Shown: positions 25,677-35,075, numbered from the stretch's first letter. The stretch is 64,000 nt of DNA from BAIKAL-G1 sp943370385 (GCA_943370385.1 CALRQT020000005.1:62001-126000), one strand, 5' to 3'. Numbers and translations: made by a program. The notes: generated by a model not told the origin, from the sequence alone.

Positions 25677-27275
25677 TCAGGTCCTCTGGAAGCTGAGGCT
25701 GGTGGGCTGGGCCCAGTCGCCGCTGGCGCTGTAGCCGCGCTGGTTGTGGCAGAGGTGGCGCAGGATCCAGAAGGCGGGCTCGGGGCTCGGCAGGGCCAGC
25801 TCGGCCTGGAGCTGGGCCAGGCTGCGGCCCTGGCCATCGGCCAGGAGCGATTCCAGTTGGGCCTGGAGATCCAGGATCACGGCGGCGGCCTTCTTGCCGG
25901 CCTCGACACCGGGCTGGTGGTAGGCGTTGACATTGACCAGTTCGCCATAGAGCCCCACCGCCCGCTCGAACAGGGCAATCAGGGCACCGAGGCTGCGGGC
26001 ATCGAGCTGCCGCAGGGTGATCGTCAGGCTCTGGCGAGCGCCTTCATGGAGGGCGGCGCGGGTTCCCTGCAGGAAGCCATCGAGGAAGTCGCCGGGGGCC
26101 TCGCCATCGATCGCACCGATTGAAGAGGGATCTTCGAGCACCTCAATGAAGTTCACGAAGAAGTTGTCGACGCCATCGCGCAGCTGCTGCACGTAGGCGT
26201 GTTGGTCGGTGGAGCCCTTGTTGCCATACACGGCTAGGCCCTGGTGCACCACCTGGCCATCGCGATCGAGCCGCTTGCCCAAAGACTCCATCACCAGCTG
26301 CTGCAGGTAGCGGCTAAACACCTCCAGCCGGTCCCGGTAGGGCAGCACGACCATGTCGCGCTTGCCCTGGCCACCGCCGGCCACCCACCAGGCCGTGGCC
26401 AGCAGGGCGGCGGGGTTGGCGCTGGCATCGGCCAGGCGGGTGCAGGCATCCATGGCCGCCGCCCCCTCCAGGAAGGCGCGGATATCGGCGCCAATCAGGG
26501 CGCCGGGGAGCAGGCCCACCACGCTGGTGATGCTGGTGCGTCCGCCCACCCAATCGAACAGGTCAAAGCGGGCCAACCAGCCACCGGCCTCGGCCACCTG
26601 GTCGAGCTGGCTGCCGACCATGGTGACGGCCACGGCCTGGGCCGGCCAGGCACAGCCGGCGGCCTCCAGGGCGGCCCGGGCCTGCTGCATGCCCAAGCGC
26701 GGCTCCGGCGTGCCACCGGATTTGCTCACCACGATCACGAGGGTGGTGTCCAGGCGCCCCTCCAGGGTCGCCAGGGTGCGGCCCATGCCATCTGGGTCGA
26801 CGTTGTCAAAGAAGTGGAAGGGCAGGCCCTCTCCGGGGGTCTGCAGGGCCCGCAGGATCAGCAGGGGCCCCAGGCCCGAACCGCCGATGCCGATCCAGAG
26901 CACGTCGGTGAAGGGCTTGCCGGAGGGGGAAGCCAGACTTCCAGCCAGCACCTCACGGCCAAAGGCCTCGATCCGATCGATCTCTTGGTCGATGTGGATC
27001 GCGGCCTGGGGATCGGGGGCCAGGGATGGCTGGCGCAGCCAGTAATGGCCCACCTGGCGCTGCTCATCGGCATTGGCGATGGATCCAGCCTCCAGGGCCG
27101 CCATGGCCGCAAAGGCCTGGTCAAAGCGGGGGGCGAGGGCCTCGAGATCGGCGGGCTCGATCGCCATCCGGCTCACATCCAGCCAAATGCCTTGGGTTGG
27201 ATCGTGCCAAAGCAGTGCACAAAAGCGTTGCCACAGCCCTTCGGCGTCCGCACCGGAGGAAGCTGGAAAGGGCAT
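25677..27275 (-). CDS. pgi: Glucose-6-phosphate isomerase
   Basis: A 532-residue Pgi with VLWIGIGGSGLGP (substrate phosphate binding), VIVVSKSGGTPEPR, GGRTSITSVVGLLP and the signature-like GSTDQHAYVQQLRDG. It interconverts glucose- and fructose-6-phosphate for gluconeogenesis, glycogen and the oxidative pentose phosphate pathway. I chose ATG 27275 (MPFPASSG) because the 26 codons upstream code a Gly/Arg-rich unlikely lead. It converges with leuS; the 77-base spacer between the two stops contains GGGGCCAGG-type inverted stretches but no T-run. Confidence 0.96.
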   Translation of the reverse strand: MPFPASSGADAEGLWQRFCALLWHDPTQGIWLDVSRMAIEPADLEALAPRFDQAFAAMAALEAGSIANADEQRQVGHYWLRQPSLAPDPQAAIHIDQEIDRIEAFGREVLAGSLASPSGKPFTDVLWIGIGGSGLGPLLILRALQTPGEGLPFHFFDNVDPDGMGRTLATLEGRLDTTLVIVVSKSGGTPEPRLGMQQARAALEAAGCAWPAQAVAVTMVGSQLDQVAEAGGWLARFDLFDWVGGRTSITSVVGLLPGALIGADIRAFLEGAAAMDACTRLADASANPAALLATAWWVAGGGQGKRDMVVLPYRDRLEVFSRYLQQLVMESLGKRLDRDGQVVHQGLAVYGNKGSTDQHAYVQQLRDGVDNFFVNFIEVLEDPSSIGAIDGEAPGDFLDGFLQGTRAALHEGARQSLTITLRQLDARSLGALIALFERAVGLYGELVNVNAYHQPGVEAGKKAAAVILDLQAQLESLLADGQGRSLAQLQAELALPSPEPAFWILRHLCHNQRGYSASGDWAQPTSLSFQRT

Positions 27276-27416
27276 CGAGGGCACTGGGGTCTTGGGATCA
27301 AACCACCAAGAAACTACTGAGGAACGCCCCCCAGGCCCAGTCCTGCCCTCCAAGAGCGATGCAATGGTTCGGGATTGAGCACCGGGAAAGGGGTCCCTCA
27401 GCCCAGGGCTCCTGGC

Positions 27417-29141
27417 TCAGGCCGGCTGCAGGCTGAGCCATTGACGGCGCCGTTCCAGGGCATGGGCTCCGGCGGCGGGGTCATTTTCTAGGCGCCAGGC
27501 CTCCACTTCTGGTGGTGCCGCCGTGAGCTGACAGGTCCGGACCCGACCCCGGCGGCAGAAGAGCAGCTCCCTGCTCTGGCCAGGGGTCCAACCGGTTTTA
27601 AGGGCGTCGGCCTGGCTGAGGCGCTCGCCATCGACGGCCAACAGCTCATCGCCAACGGCCAGGCCAGCCTGCTCGGCGGGGCCGTGGCGATGGACCCGCT
27701 GCAGAAGCAGCCCCGAAGGCTCAGCCTTGACCGTGAGCCCGAGCCAGGCGGATGGGGCCGGCTGGGCCACCAGCTTGAGTCCCACATCGACCAGATACCC
27801 AGCCAGGTCCGGGTCGCCGTAGTCCTTGAGCCAGTGGGGCAACAAGGTATCCAGATCGGCCGCTTCTGCGGCGAAGGCGGCCAGGAGGTCGCTCTCCTGA
27901 TAGCCCCGGCCCCAACGGCCGAACTGCTGCCAAAGCTGGCGGATCACCACGGAAAGGGCACTGCCCTGGCGTCGCAGATGCAGGTCGAGCACCAGGGCGA
28001 TCACGGCCCCCTTGAGGTAGTAGCTCACCTGGCTATCACCGGCATAGGCATCGGCCCGGTAGAGCTTCACCCAGGCCTCCTGGCTGCTCTCACGCAAGCT
28101 CTGAACCTGGCGGCCCGGGGTGAGCAGGTAGCGGCTGAGGTCCTGGCCCAGGTCCGTGAGCAGGTCCGTGTCGGTGCTGAGGCCCGCGGTGAGGGGCAGG
28201 AACTGGTCGACGTAGCTGGTAATGCCTTCGGCGAACCAGAGGCTGGGCACCGGCACGGCCTGGTGGTAGTCGATCGGGGTGAGTTCGGCCGGCCGCAGGC
28301 GCCGCACATTCCATTGGTGCAGGTATTCGTGGGCCACCAACTGCAGGAACTTGCGATAGCCGGCCGGTGTTTGCAGGCTGGCGCGGCCGTAAACGAGCAC
28401 GCAGCTGTCGTCGTGTTCAAGGCCGCCGTAGCCCCCATCGAGCAGGTGCAGGATGAACAGGTAATCGGCGCTGGCGGGGGCCTGGGATCCCATCAGCCGG
28501 CAGCAGGCCTGGGCCGTGGCCTGAACATCGGCCAGGAGGGTTGGGCAATGGCGCTGCAGCCAGTCCCTGGAGCCGGCGCCACCCTCCCAGGTGACCCAGC
28601 GGTGGGGGACGCCGGCGACGGCAAAGCGGTCCCAGCGGTGGGGCCCGAGCTCCAGGGGGGTATCAATCAGCTGGTCGAAATCGCGGGCCAGCCAGGCGCC
28701 ATTGCCGTCCTGGGGCAGGGGCACGAAGGCCTGCCAATCGGGCGGTTGGCGGATCTCGAGCCTGTGGGGGGACCAGCGCTCCCCCTCCACCTCCAGCACC
28801 ACGGCCGCCAGGGCAAAAAAGCCGTGGTCGCCATCGAGGTGGCAGGTGCGCACGGACAGCTCCGTGGCCATGAGCTGGTACTGAATCCGCAGGGGTTCTC
28901 CGACCCGGCCCGCCAGGTCCACCTGCCAGCTCGCCGGACCCAGGCGCCGGATCGGGCAGGGCCTGCCAGCGCAGAGCACCTCAAGACCTTCCAGATGGCG
29001 CACGTAGTCGCGGATCAGGTAGGAGCCGGGGGTCCAGGCGGGTAGGCGCAGGCGCAAGTGGGGCCTGGCGGCCTCCACTTCGATCGTGACTGCGAGCAGG
29101 TGGCCCTGGGGATCACCCAGATCCAAGCGAACGGTGGGCAC
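27417..29141 (-). CDS. M61-family metallopeptidase with C-terminal PDZ domain
   Basis: A 574-residue protein. The N-terminal beta-rich half is followed by the zinc motif HEYLHQW (271-277) and the downstream SLWFAEGITSYVDQF that supplies the Glu ligand. A PDZ domain occupies about 455-540 (LGLTVKAEPSGLLLQRVHRHGPAEQAGLAVGDELLAVDG). This is the layout of M61 glycyl aminopeptidase-like proteins. No signal peptide is evident, suggesting a cytosolic enzyme. The start is GTG 29141 (VPTVRLDLGD). It follows ycf35 closely on the same strand. Confidence 0.9.
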   Translation of the reverse strand: MPTVRLDLGDPQGHLLAVTIEVEAARPHLRLRLPAWTPGSYLIRDYVRHLEGLEVLCAGRPCPIRRLGPASWQVDLAGRVGEPLRIQYQLMATELSVRTCHLDGDHGFFALAAVVLEVEGERWSPHRLEIRQPPDWQAFVPLPQDGNGAWLARDFDQLIDTPLELGPHRWDRFAVAGVPHRWVTWEGGAGSRDWLQRHCPTLLADVQATAQACCRLMGSQAPASADYLFILHLLDGGYGGLEHDDSCVLVYGRASLQTPAGYRKFLQLVAHEYLHQWNVRRLRPAELTPIDYHQAVPVPSLWFAEGITSYVDQFLPLTAGLSTDTDLLTDLGQDLSRYLLTPGRQVQSLRESSQEAWVKLYRADAYAGDSQVSYYLKGAVIALVLDLHLRRQGSALSVVIRQLWQQFGRWGRGYQESDLLAAFAAEAADLDTLLPHWLKDYGDPDLAGYLVDVGLKLVAQPAPSAWLGLTVKAEPSGLLLQRVHRHGPAEQAGLAVGDELLAVDGERLSQADALKTGWTPGQSRELLFCRRGRVRTCQLTAAPPEVEAWRLENDPAAGAHALERRRQWLSLQPA

Positions 29142-29149
29142 GCGCTAGC

Positions 29150-29641
29150 TCAGGAACGGGAGCGGGGCTTGGCCAGGGAAGGGGCCAGGGGCTCGCTTGA
29201 AGCGGGATGGACAGGCTCTTCCAGGGTTAACTCGGCTCCGGCAAAGCCGCTGCTCGCGGCCGCTTGCAGGGCCTGGCGCAGGGCGTAGCGATGGCTGAGC
29301 TGGCTTAACAACTCCTGCAGGGGGCTGGCGGCGGCGATGCGGCCCAGGTCGCCCACCAGGGCCAGGGAGCCATCCAGCTGGCGCGCCCAGCCGAGGCTGA
29401 AGCTGGGGCTCAAGGCTTGGGGGGTTGGGCGGGCTGAACGATTAGACCGGGCCTGGGTCTGGCTCAGGCTGCCCAGCGGCGGCCCCACCACCACATCCAG
29501 GCGTAAGAGCACCGGCACCCGTTCTCCAGCAAAGCCCTCGACGGCACCACCCCAATGGACCTCCTGGCCCAGGTCGGTCAGGGCTTCAGCGAGCAGGTCC
29601 ACGTCGCGCAGCAGCGTGGGCAGGATGGACAAATGGGACAT
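29150..29641 (-). CDS. ycf35: Ycf35/DUF1257 domain protein
   Basis: A 163-residue protein beginning MSHLSILPTLLRDVDLLAEALTDLG, the diagnostic start of Ycf35/DUF1257, and containing GWARQLDGSLALVGDL and the C-terminal LSQLSHRYALRQAL. The family is common to cyanobacteria and red algal plastids, and its function is unknown. A Pro/Ser-rich loop separates the two halves, and the tail after the ALRQAL helix is disordered. The ATG at 29641 lies within a few bases of the divergent purN start, so their promoters must overlap the other coding region or the true purN start is further in. Confidence 0.85.
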   Translation of the reverse strand: MSHLSILPTLLRDVDLLAEALTDLGQEVHWGGAVEGFAGERVPVLLRLDVVVGPPLGSLSQTQARSNRSARPTPQALSPSFSLGWARQLDGSLALVGDLGRIAAASPLQELLSQLSHRYALRQALQAAASSGFAGAELTLEEPVHPASSEPLAPSLAKPRSRS

Positions 29642-29648
29642 GGACGGG

Positions 29649-30398
29649 ATGCCCGCTTTTTCAGACCCTAGCGATGCCGACCGGGCCGTCCAGTGGCCGT
29701 TGCCACCGGCGGGGTGGCTCCTGGCCCAATCCAACGGCGGGGCCTCTGGCGGGCTGGGCTCCGGGGGCGGCACTGGGGCTGAACCAGGGCTCGCGGCCCC
29801 TGGCCGCCCCTTGCGCCTAGGGGTGATGGCCTCCGGCAACGGCAGCAATTTCGAAGCCTTGGTGCAAGCCTGCGCCCAGCCGTGGCTGCCGGCCCAGGTG
29901 GTCAGCCTGGTGGTGAATAACCCGGGCTGTGGCGCCAGCCAACGGGCCAAACGGTTGGGCATTGGCGTCACCTGCCTGAACCACCGCACCTTCGCCAGCC
30001 GGGACAGCCTGGATGGCGCGCTGGTGGAGCACTTCGGGGCCGCTGCCGTGGACCTGGTGGTGATGGCGGGCTGGATGCGCATCGTGACCAGCCGCCTGAT
30101 CAGGGCCTACCCGGCGCGGCTGGTGAACATCCACCCGTCGCTATTGCCCAGTTTTCGGGGCGTTGATGCAGTGGGCCAGGCCCTGGCTGCGGGGGTGAGC
30201 CTTAGCGGCTGCACGGCCCATCTGGTGAGCGAGGAAGTGGATGCGGGCCGAATCCTGGCGCAGGCGGCCGTGCCTGTCCTTGCGGGCGATACCCACGACA
30301 CCCTGGCCCACCGGATCCAGGCCCAGGAACACCGGATCTTGCCCCTGGCCGTCGGCCTGGCGGCCGAACGGTTGGGACTGGTCCAGCGCCAGTCCTAG
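29649..30398 (+). CDS. purN: Phosphoribosylglycinamide formyltransferase
   Basis: The conserved domain starts with LRLGVMASGNGSNFEALVQA and carries VVMAGWMRIV, the active-site NIHPSLLPSF (His of the HxSLLP motif) and GCTAHLVSEEVDAGRILAQ. PurN transfers a formyl group from 10-formyl-tetrahydrofolate to GAR in purine synthesis. From ATG 29649 the protein has 249 residues and a disordered Gly/Ala/Pro lead of about 50 residues that normal PurN (about 200-220 aa) lacks. Further in-frame starts at 29625 and 29640 overlap the divergent ycf35. A start inside the lead is possible. Confidence 0.93.
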   Translation: MPAFSDPSDADRAVQWPLPPAGWLLAQSNGGASGGLGSGGGTGAEPGLAAPGRPLRLGVMASGNGSNFEALVQACAQPWLPAQVVSLVVNNPGCGASQRAKRLGIGVTCLNHRTFASRDSLDGALVEHFGAAAVDLVVMAGWMRIVTSRLIRAYPARLVNIHPSLLPSFRGVDAVGQALAAGVSLSGCTAHLVSEEVDAGRILAQAAVPVLAGDTHDTLAHRIQAQEHRILPLAVGLAAERLGLVQRQS

Positions 30399-30428
30399 GG
30401 GCCTGGCCAGCTCCCCCCACGCCAAGCC

Positions 30429-31538
30429 TCAGGGATAGAAGGGCAGCAGGGGCAGACCCGTGGTGGCGGGCAGGCCGGCCAGCAGGTTGAGGCATTGCAC
30501 CCCCTGGCCCGCCTGGCCCTTGATCAGGTTGTCGATGGCGCTCATCAACACCAGCTGGCCGGTGCGTTGATCCACCTGCACGCCGATCAGGGCCCGGTTC
30601 GTCTGGCGCACCCACTTGGTGGAGGGGTAGGTGCCCACGGGTAACACCGACACGCAGGGGGCCTGGCGGTAGGCCGCCTCCAGCACGGTGGTGCAATCTT
30701 CGGCGGTGAGGCCGGGATCGCGCAGGCGGCCGTAGACGGTGGCCAGCAGGCCCCGCACCATGGGCATCAGGTGGGGGGTGAACTGGAGCTGGATCGGCTG
30801 GCCCGCCGCCTGGCCCGCCAGTTGCTCAATCTCACTGGTATGGCGATGGCCCACCACGCCATAGGGGGCGACAGCCTCGGAGGCCTCGGCCAGGAGCAGG
30901 TGTTCCTTGGCGGCACGGCCGCCGCCGCTGGTGCCTGTTTTGGCATCGATCACGATGCCGCTGGGCTCGATGAGCCCCTGTTGCAGGAAGGGCAGCAGGG
31001 CTAGCAGGCTGGCGGTGGGGAAGCAGCCCGGCGCCGCCACCAGGCGTGCCGCGGCAATGCGTTCGGCCTCCCACTCCACCAGGCCATACACCGCCTCCTG
31101 GCAGAGATCGGCGTCGCTGCGTGGGAAGGCCCCGGCCTCATGGCTGTACACCTCCTGCCACTGGCCCAGCGAGCGGTAGCGGTAGTCGGCGGAGAGATCC
31201 ACCACCTTGACGCCCCGCTCGAGCAGGGCCGGCACGAGGCTGGAGGCCAGGCCACTGGGCAGGCTCAGCAGGGCCAGGTCGGCCACGGCCGCAATGGCGT
31301 CTGGATCCGGGCTCTGCACCATCGGATCGCCCGGCAGGGGCAGGAACGGCACAAGCTCGCTCCAGCGTTTACCGGAACTGCGCTCGCCACCTAAGTAGGT
31401 GACCCGCAGACTGGGATGGTCCTGCAACAGCCGCAGGGTCTGCAGGCCGCCATAGCCACTGGCGCCAATCACGGCCACGCGACGCCCATCCTGACGATCC
31501 GCCACCTGGGGCGGTTGCTCAGGGGACGGAGGGGCCAT
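30429..31538 (-). CDS. argC: N-acetyl-gamma-glutamyl-phosphate reductase
   Basis: A 369-residue protein with the Rossmann segment VAVIGASGYGGLQTLRLL and the catalytic cysteine in VAAPGCFPTASLLAL, plus the C-terminal VLPVGTYPSTKWV and the FYP-like end. It reduces N-acetylglutamyl phosphate with NADPH in arginine synthesis. ATG 31538 (MAPPSPEQPP) leaves a short disordered lead; the 15 codons upstream of it look non-coding. It converges with purN and diverges from ribBA across only 68 bases. Confidence 0.96.
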   Translation of the reverse strand: MAPPSPEQPPQVADRQDGRRVAVIGASGYGGLQTLRLLQDHPSLRVTYLGGERSSGKRWSELVPFLPLPGDPMVQSPDPDAIAAVADLALLSLPSGLASSLVPALLERGVKVVDLSADYRYRSLGQWQEVYSHEAGAFPRSDADLCQEAVYGLVEWEAERIAAARLVAAPGCFPTASLLALLPFLQQGLIEPSGIVIDAKTGTSGGGRAAKEHLLLAEASEAVAPYGVVGHRHTSEIEQLAGQAAGQPIQLQFTPHLMPMVRGLLATVYGRLRDPGLTAEDCTTVLEAAYRQAPCVSVLPVGTYPSTKWVRQTNRALIGVQVDQRTGQLVLMSAIDNLIKGQAGQGVQCLNLLAGLPATTGLPLLPFYP

Positions 31539-31606
31539 GCCGCGAGGTCGGTAACGCCAGATCGTACCGGGATCTATAACCAAGGGATCCTGGCCCGTGG
31601 CCGTCC

Positions 31607-33451
31607 TTGCCTTCCCAGATCCAACCGCATACCCCTAACCAGTCCGCATCGGCAGATCAGCCGGCGGACGTTGGGCGACCGGCCCAAACGGCGCCCCCGT
31701 CGGAAGCACGCCGGATCCGTTTTGATGCCATCGCCGATGCCCTAGCCGCGATCCGCAATGGCGAGATGGTGGTGGTGGTGGATGACGAAAACCGAGAAAA
31801 CGAGGGGGATCTGATCTGTGCGGCCCAGTTCGCCACCCCCGAGCAAATCAATTTCATGGCCACCGAGGCCCGGGGGCTGATTTGCCTAGCCATGGAGGGC
31901 GAGCGGCTTGATGCCCTCGAGCTGCCCCTGATGGTGGATCGCAACACCGATGAAAACCAGACAGCCTTCACGGTCAGCGTGGATGCCGGCCCGGAAAACG
32001 GCGTGAGCACCGGCATTTCCGCCGACGACCGGGCCCGCACGATCCAGGTGGCCATCCACCCTTCCACCCGGGCCGCAGACCTGCGCAGGCCAGGGCACAT
32101 CTTTCCGCTACGGGCTCGCCAAGGGGGGGTGTTGAAGCGGGCAGGCCACACCGAGGCCGCCGTGGACCTGGCCCGGCTAGCGGGTCTCTATCCAGCCGGG
32201 GTGATCTGTGAAATCCAGAACGGCGACGGCTCGATGGCACGCCTGCCCCAATTGGTGGACTACGCCCAGCAGCACGGGCTGCGCCTGATCAACATTGCCG
32301 ATCTGATCAGCTACCGGCTCGACACGGAGCGGTTCGTGTTACGCCAGGCCGAGGCCCAGTTGCCCAGTGCCTTTGGCCAGTTCCGGGCGATCGGCTATCG
32401 CAATGACCTCGATGGCAGTGAACACATCGCCATCGTTAAGGGCCAGCCGGAACGGGCCACGGGCCCGGTGCTGGTGAGGGTGCATTCGGAATGCCTCACC
32501 GGCGACGCCTTTGGCTCCCTGCGCTGCGATTGCCGGCCCCAGCTGGAGGCAGCCCTGGCCATGATCGAGGCGGCGGGCGAAGGGGTGGTGGTGTACCTAC
32601 GCCAGGAGGGCCGCGGCATCGGCCTGATCAATAAATTACGGGCCTACAGCCTCCAGGATGGCGGCTTGGACACGGTGGAGGCCAATGAGCGGCTTGGGTT
32701 TGCCGCCGACCTGCGCAACTACGGCGTTGGCGCCCAGATCCTCAGCGACCTAGGGGTTCATCACCTGCGGCTGATCACGAATAACCCGCGCAAAATTGCC
32801 GGCCTGGGCGGCTATGGCCTGCAGGTGGAAGATCGGGTTCCCCTGGTGATGGACCCGGGCCAACACAATGCCAGCTACCTGCAAACCAAGCAGGACAAGC
32901 TTGGGCACTTAATGGGCGGCGTCGCGGCACCATCGAATGGACCGGCGGCGGTGCTGGCCTGGCAGGGATCGCCCCAGGCTTTTGCCGCCCTGACCCCTGC
33001 GGACGCCGCCAATGGCTGCTTCGGCGGGGCGGACGCCGGTCTTGAGGCGGGCCCCGACGCGACGCCGCCCTCACTAGAGCCCGATTCCGTACGCCAGGAA
33101 GCCGCCCGGGAGGCAATCTTGGCCAGCCATTGGCAGGACCTCACGGCCTGGGCTGCCCTACACGAGCTCGAAATCCAACGGGAAGAGCATCCCCGCCTGC
33201 TGGCCCTGCTCGACCGCCCCTCCTTGGCGGTGCTTGTGACCGGGTCCAGCACCGAGGTCCTTCAGCAGGGCCTGACCCGCATGGCCCGTTGGAGCGCCAC
33301 CCAGTCGGTCTGCCTCCTGCTCGCCCCCGATGCCCAGCGCAGCACCCATCCGAGCGTGTCGATTGAGGCGGAACGCCGGCCCCTCCAGGAGCTGGCTTCC
33401 GCCCCAGCGCTCCTTCCCCATCAACAGTCGGGCCTCACCCGCTGGTGTTGA
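31607..33451 (+). CDS. ribBA: Bifunctional DHBP synthase/GTP cyclohydrolase II
   Basis: The RibB half (about 35-240) has VVVVDDENRENEGDL, and HPSTRAADLRRPGHIFPLRA and GHTEAAVDLARLAG. The RibA half (about 245-440) has the zinc cysteines C-x10-C-x-C in ECLTGDAFGSLRCDC and YLRQEGRGIGL. Together they start riboflavin synthesis from ribulose-5-phosphate and GTP. A further 170 residues follow, with no domain I recognise: an Ala/Pro/Gly linker and a short alpha/beta region around LDRPSLAVLVTGSSTEVLQQ. No ATG or GTG lies before the conserved domain; TTG 31607 is the only standard start in the open frame. I see no FMN riboswitch in the spacer. Confidence 0.95.
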   Translation: MPSQIQPHTPNQSASADQPADVGRPAQTAPPSEARRIRFDAIADALAAIRNGEMVVVVDDENRENEGDLICAAQFATPEQINFMATEARGLICLAMEGERLDALELPLMVDRNTDENQTAFTVSVDAGPENGVSTGISADDRARTIQVAIHPSTRAADLRRPGHIFPLRARQGGVLKRAGHTEAAVDLARLAGLYPAGVICEIQNGDGSMARLPQLVDYAQQHGLRLINIADLISYRLDTERFVLRQAEAQLPSAFGQFRAIGYRNDLDGSEHIAIVKGQPERATGPVLVRVHSECLTGDAFGSLRCDCRPQLEAALAMIEAAGEGVVVYLRQEGRGIGLINKLRAYSLQDGGLDTVEANERLGFAADLRNYGVGAQILSDLGVHHLRLITNNPRKIAGLGGYGLQVEDRVPLVMDPGQHNASYLQTKQDKLGHLMGGVAAPSNGPAAVLAWQGSPQAFAALTPADAANGCFGGADAGLEAGPDATPPSLEPDSVRQEAAREAILASHWQDLTAWAALHELEIQREEHPRLLALLDRPSLAVLVTGSSTEVLQQGLTRMARWSATQSVCLLLAPDAQRSTHPSVSIEAERRPLQELASAPALLPHQQSGLTRWC

Positions 33452-33493
33452 TGGGGGGCGGCGAGCCTGACGGCGATCAGAGTTCGATGGACG

Positions 33494-33934
33494 TCAGGGA
33501 AGGATCGACAGCTTGGTGATCCGGGTTCCCTTGCGAATCGCCAGCACAACATCGAGGTTGGTGGCCTGGCCAAACACCGTGTGGACCCCATCGAGGTGGG
33601 GCTGGGCGGCATGGCACAGGAAGAATTGGCTGCCACCGGTGTTCTTACCGGCGTGGGCCATGGACAGGGTGCCGTCCTGGTGCTTACGGCTGTTGATTTC
33701 GCAGGGAATCATGTAGCCAGGGCCGCCGGTGCCGGCCATGCCCTTGGCGCCTTCGCGGGTGTTGGGGCAGCCGCCCTGGGCCATGAAGCCATCAATCACG
33801 CGGTGGAAGGCCAGGCCGTCGTAAAAGCCCTCATGGGCCAACTTGACGAAATTGGCCACGGTGGCGGGGGCATCGGCATCGAACAGGTCGATCTCGAGGG
33901 TGCCTGCCTCGGTCTCCATCAGGGCCTTGGTCAC
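33494..33934 (-). CDS. Peptidyl-prolyl cis-trans isomerase, cyclophilin type
   Basis: A 146-residue compact cyclophilin with FHRVIDGFMAQGGCPNTREG, the active-site GTLSMAHAGKNTGGSQFFLC and HLDGVHTVFGQA. It has no signal peptide, so it acts in the cytosol on prolyl bonds. The first start is GTG 33934; ATG 33919 (METEAG) would lose only five residues and may be the true start. It converges with ribBA, the stops being about 40 nt apart, and diverges from mtnP. Confidence 0.93.
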   Translation of the reverse strand: MTKALMETEAGTLEIDLFDADAPATVANFVKLAHEGFYDGLAFHRVIDGFMAQGGCPNTREGAKGMAGTGGPGYMIPCEINSRKHQDGTLSMAHAGKNTGGSQFFLCHAAQPHLDGVHTVFGQATNLDVVLAIRKGTRITKLSILP

Positions 33935-34047
33935 GGATGCTCTGCAAACACGTTCAGTATGGGCTTTGCGGCGTTCGGGGCGTGATGCTGCAGTGCTGTA
34001 GCAGGGCTGCGCTTCGGTAGAACGGTGCCAGCCCCCATCCCTTCGCC

Positions 34048-34971
34048 GTGTCGAACTCCTCCCCCGGCCCCGACCTCAGCCGTGCCCGTCTGGGCGTTCT
34101 CGGTGGCAGTGGCCTCTATGCCATGGAAGGCCTGGAGGTGGTGGAGGAGCTGGTGGTGGACACCCCCTTCGGGGCCCCCTCCGATGCCCTGCGCCTTGGC
34201 CGCCTTGGCGGCATGGAGGTGGTGTTCCTGGCCCGCCATGGCCGTCACCACACCTATCTGCCCACGGAGGTGCCCTACCGCGCCAACATCTGGGCCCTGC
34301 GATCCCTGGGGGTGCGCTGGATCCTCTCCTGTTCGGCCGTCGGCTCCCTGCGCGAGGAGGTGCGGCCCCTGGACATGGTCGTGCCCGACCAATTCATTGA
34401 CCGCACCCACCAGCGGCCAATCAGCTTCTTCGGCCAGGGGGCCGTCGCCCATGTCAGCTTCGCCGATCCCTTCTGTGCCCTGCTCAGCGAGGTGCTGGCC
34501 GGCACCGCTGCGGGCCTGATGCCCGAGGGCCGCCAGCTGCACCGCGGCGGCACCTACCTCTGTATGGAGGGGCCGGCCTTCTCGAGCCGGGCCGAATCGA
34601 ACCTTTATCGCAGCTGGGACTGCAGCGTGATCGGCATGACCAACCACGCCGAAGCACGGCTGGCCCGGGAAGCCGAGATTGCCTACGCCACCTTGGCCAT
34701 GGCCACCGACTACGACTGCTGGCACCAGGACCACGACAGCGTCACGGTCGAGATGGTGATCGCCAACCTGCAGGCCAATGCCCAGCTGGCCCAGGCGATC
34801 CTGGCTAGGGCCACCGAACAGATTGCCCAAGCGCGCCCCGCCAGCCCCGCCCATACGGCCCTGCAACACGCGCTGATGACCCCCAAGGACTTCGTGCCAG
34901 CGGAGACCCGCAGCCGCCTGGATCTGTTCACGGCCCCCTATTGGGGACCTTGGCAGAACGGGGCTAACTGA
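34048..34971 (+). CDS. mtnP: S-methyl-5'-thioadenosine phosphorylase
   Basis: A 307-residue member of the MTAP branch of purine nucleoside phosphorylases: LGVLGGSGLYAMEGLEVVEE at the start, FLARHGRHHTYLP with the phosphate-site residues, YLCMEGPAFSSRAES and LAREAEIAYATLAMATDYDCW with the base-binding Asp residues. It cleaves methylthioadenosine to adenine and methylthioribose phosphate. The usual N-M-T-x-x-P-E segment reads GMTNHAEARLAREAE here, so a shift towards methylthioinosine is conceivable. Start is GTG 34048. The 104-base spacer to murQ contains AAAAACG and GTTTAAAAC stretches but no clean hairpin. Confidence 0.93.
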   Translation: MSNSSPGPDLSRARLGVLGGSGLYAMEGLEVVEELVVDTPFGAPSDALRLGRLGGMEVVFLARHGRHHTYLPTEVPYRANIWALRSLGVRWILSCSAVGSLREEVRPLDMVVPDQFIDRTHQRPISFFGQGAVAHVSFADPFCALLSEVLAGTAAGLMPEGRQLHRGGTYLCMEGPAFSSRAESNLYRSWDCSVIGMTNHAEARLAREAEIAYATLAMATDYDCWHQDHDSVTVEMVIANLQANAQLAQAILARATEQIAQARPASPAHTALQHALMTPKDFVPAETRSRLDLFTAPYWGPWQNGAN

Positions 34972-35075
34972 ACCCTTAAGACCCAAAAACGCTGAAACAC
35001 CACCCCCGCAACTTCGTTTAAAACTCTGCCCAGTAAAGGGCGGAACGAGGGGCGCCGTTCGACCCCATCCGCCCG

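Noticed and set aside
26244..27320. 358-codon frame antisense to pgi
   Set aside because: The pgi motifs are intact on the other strand, and this frame has no recognisable domain.
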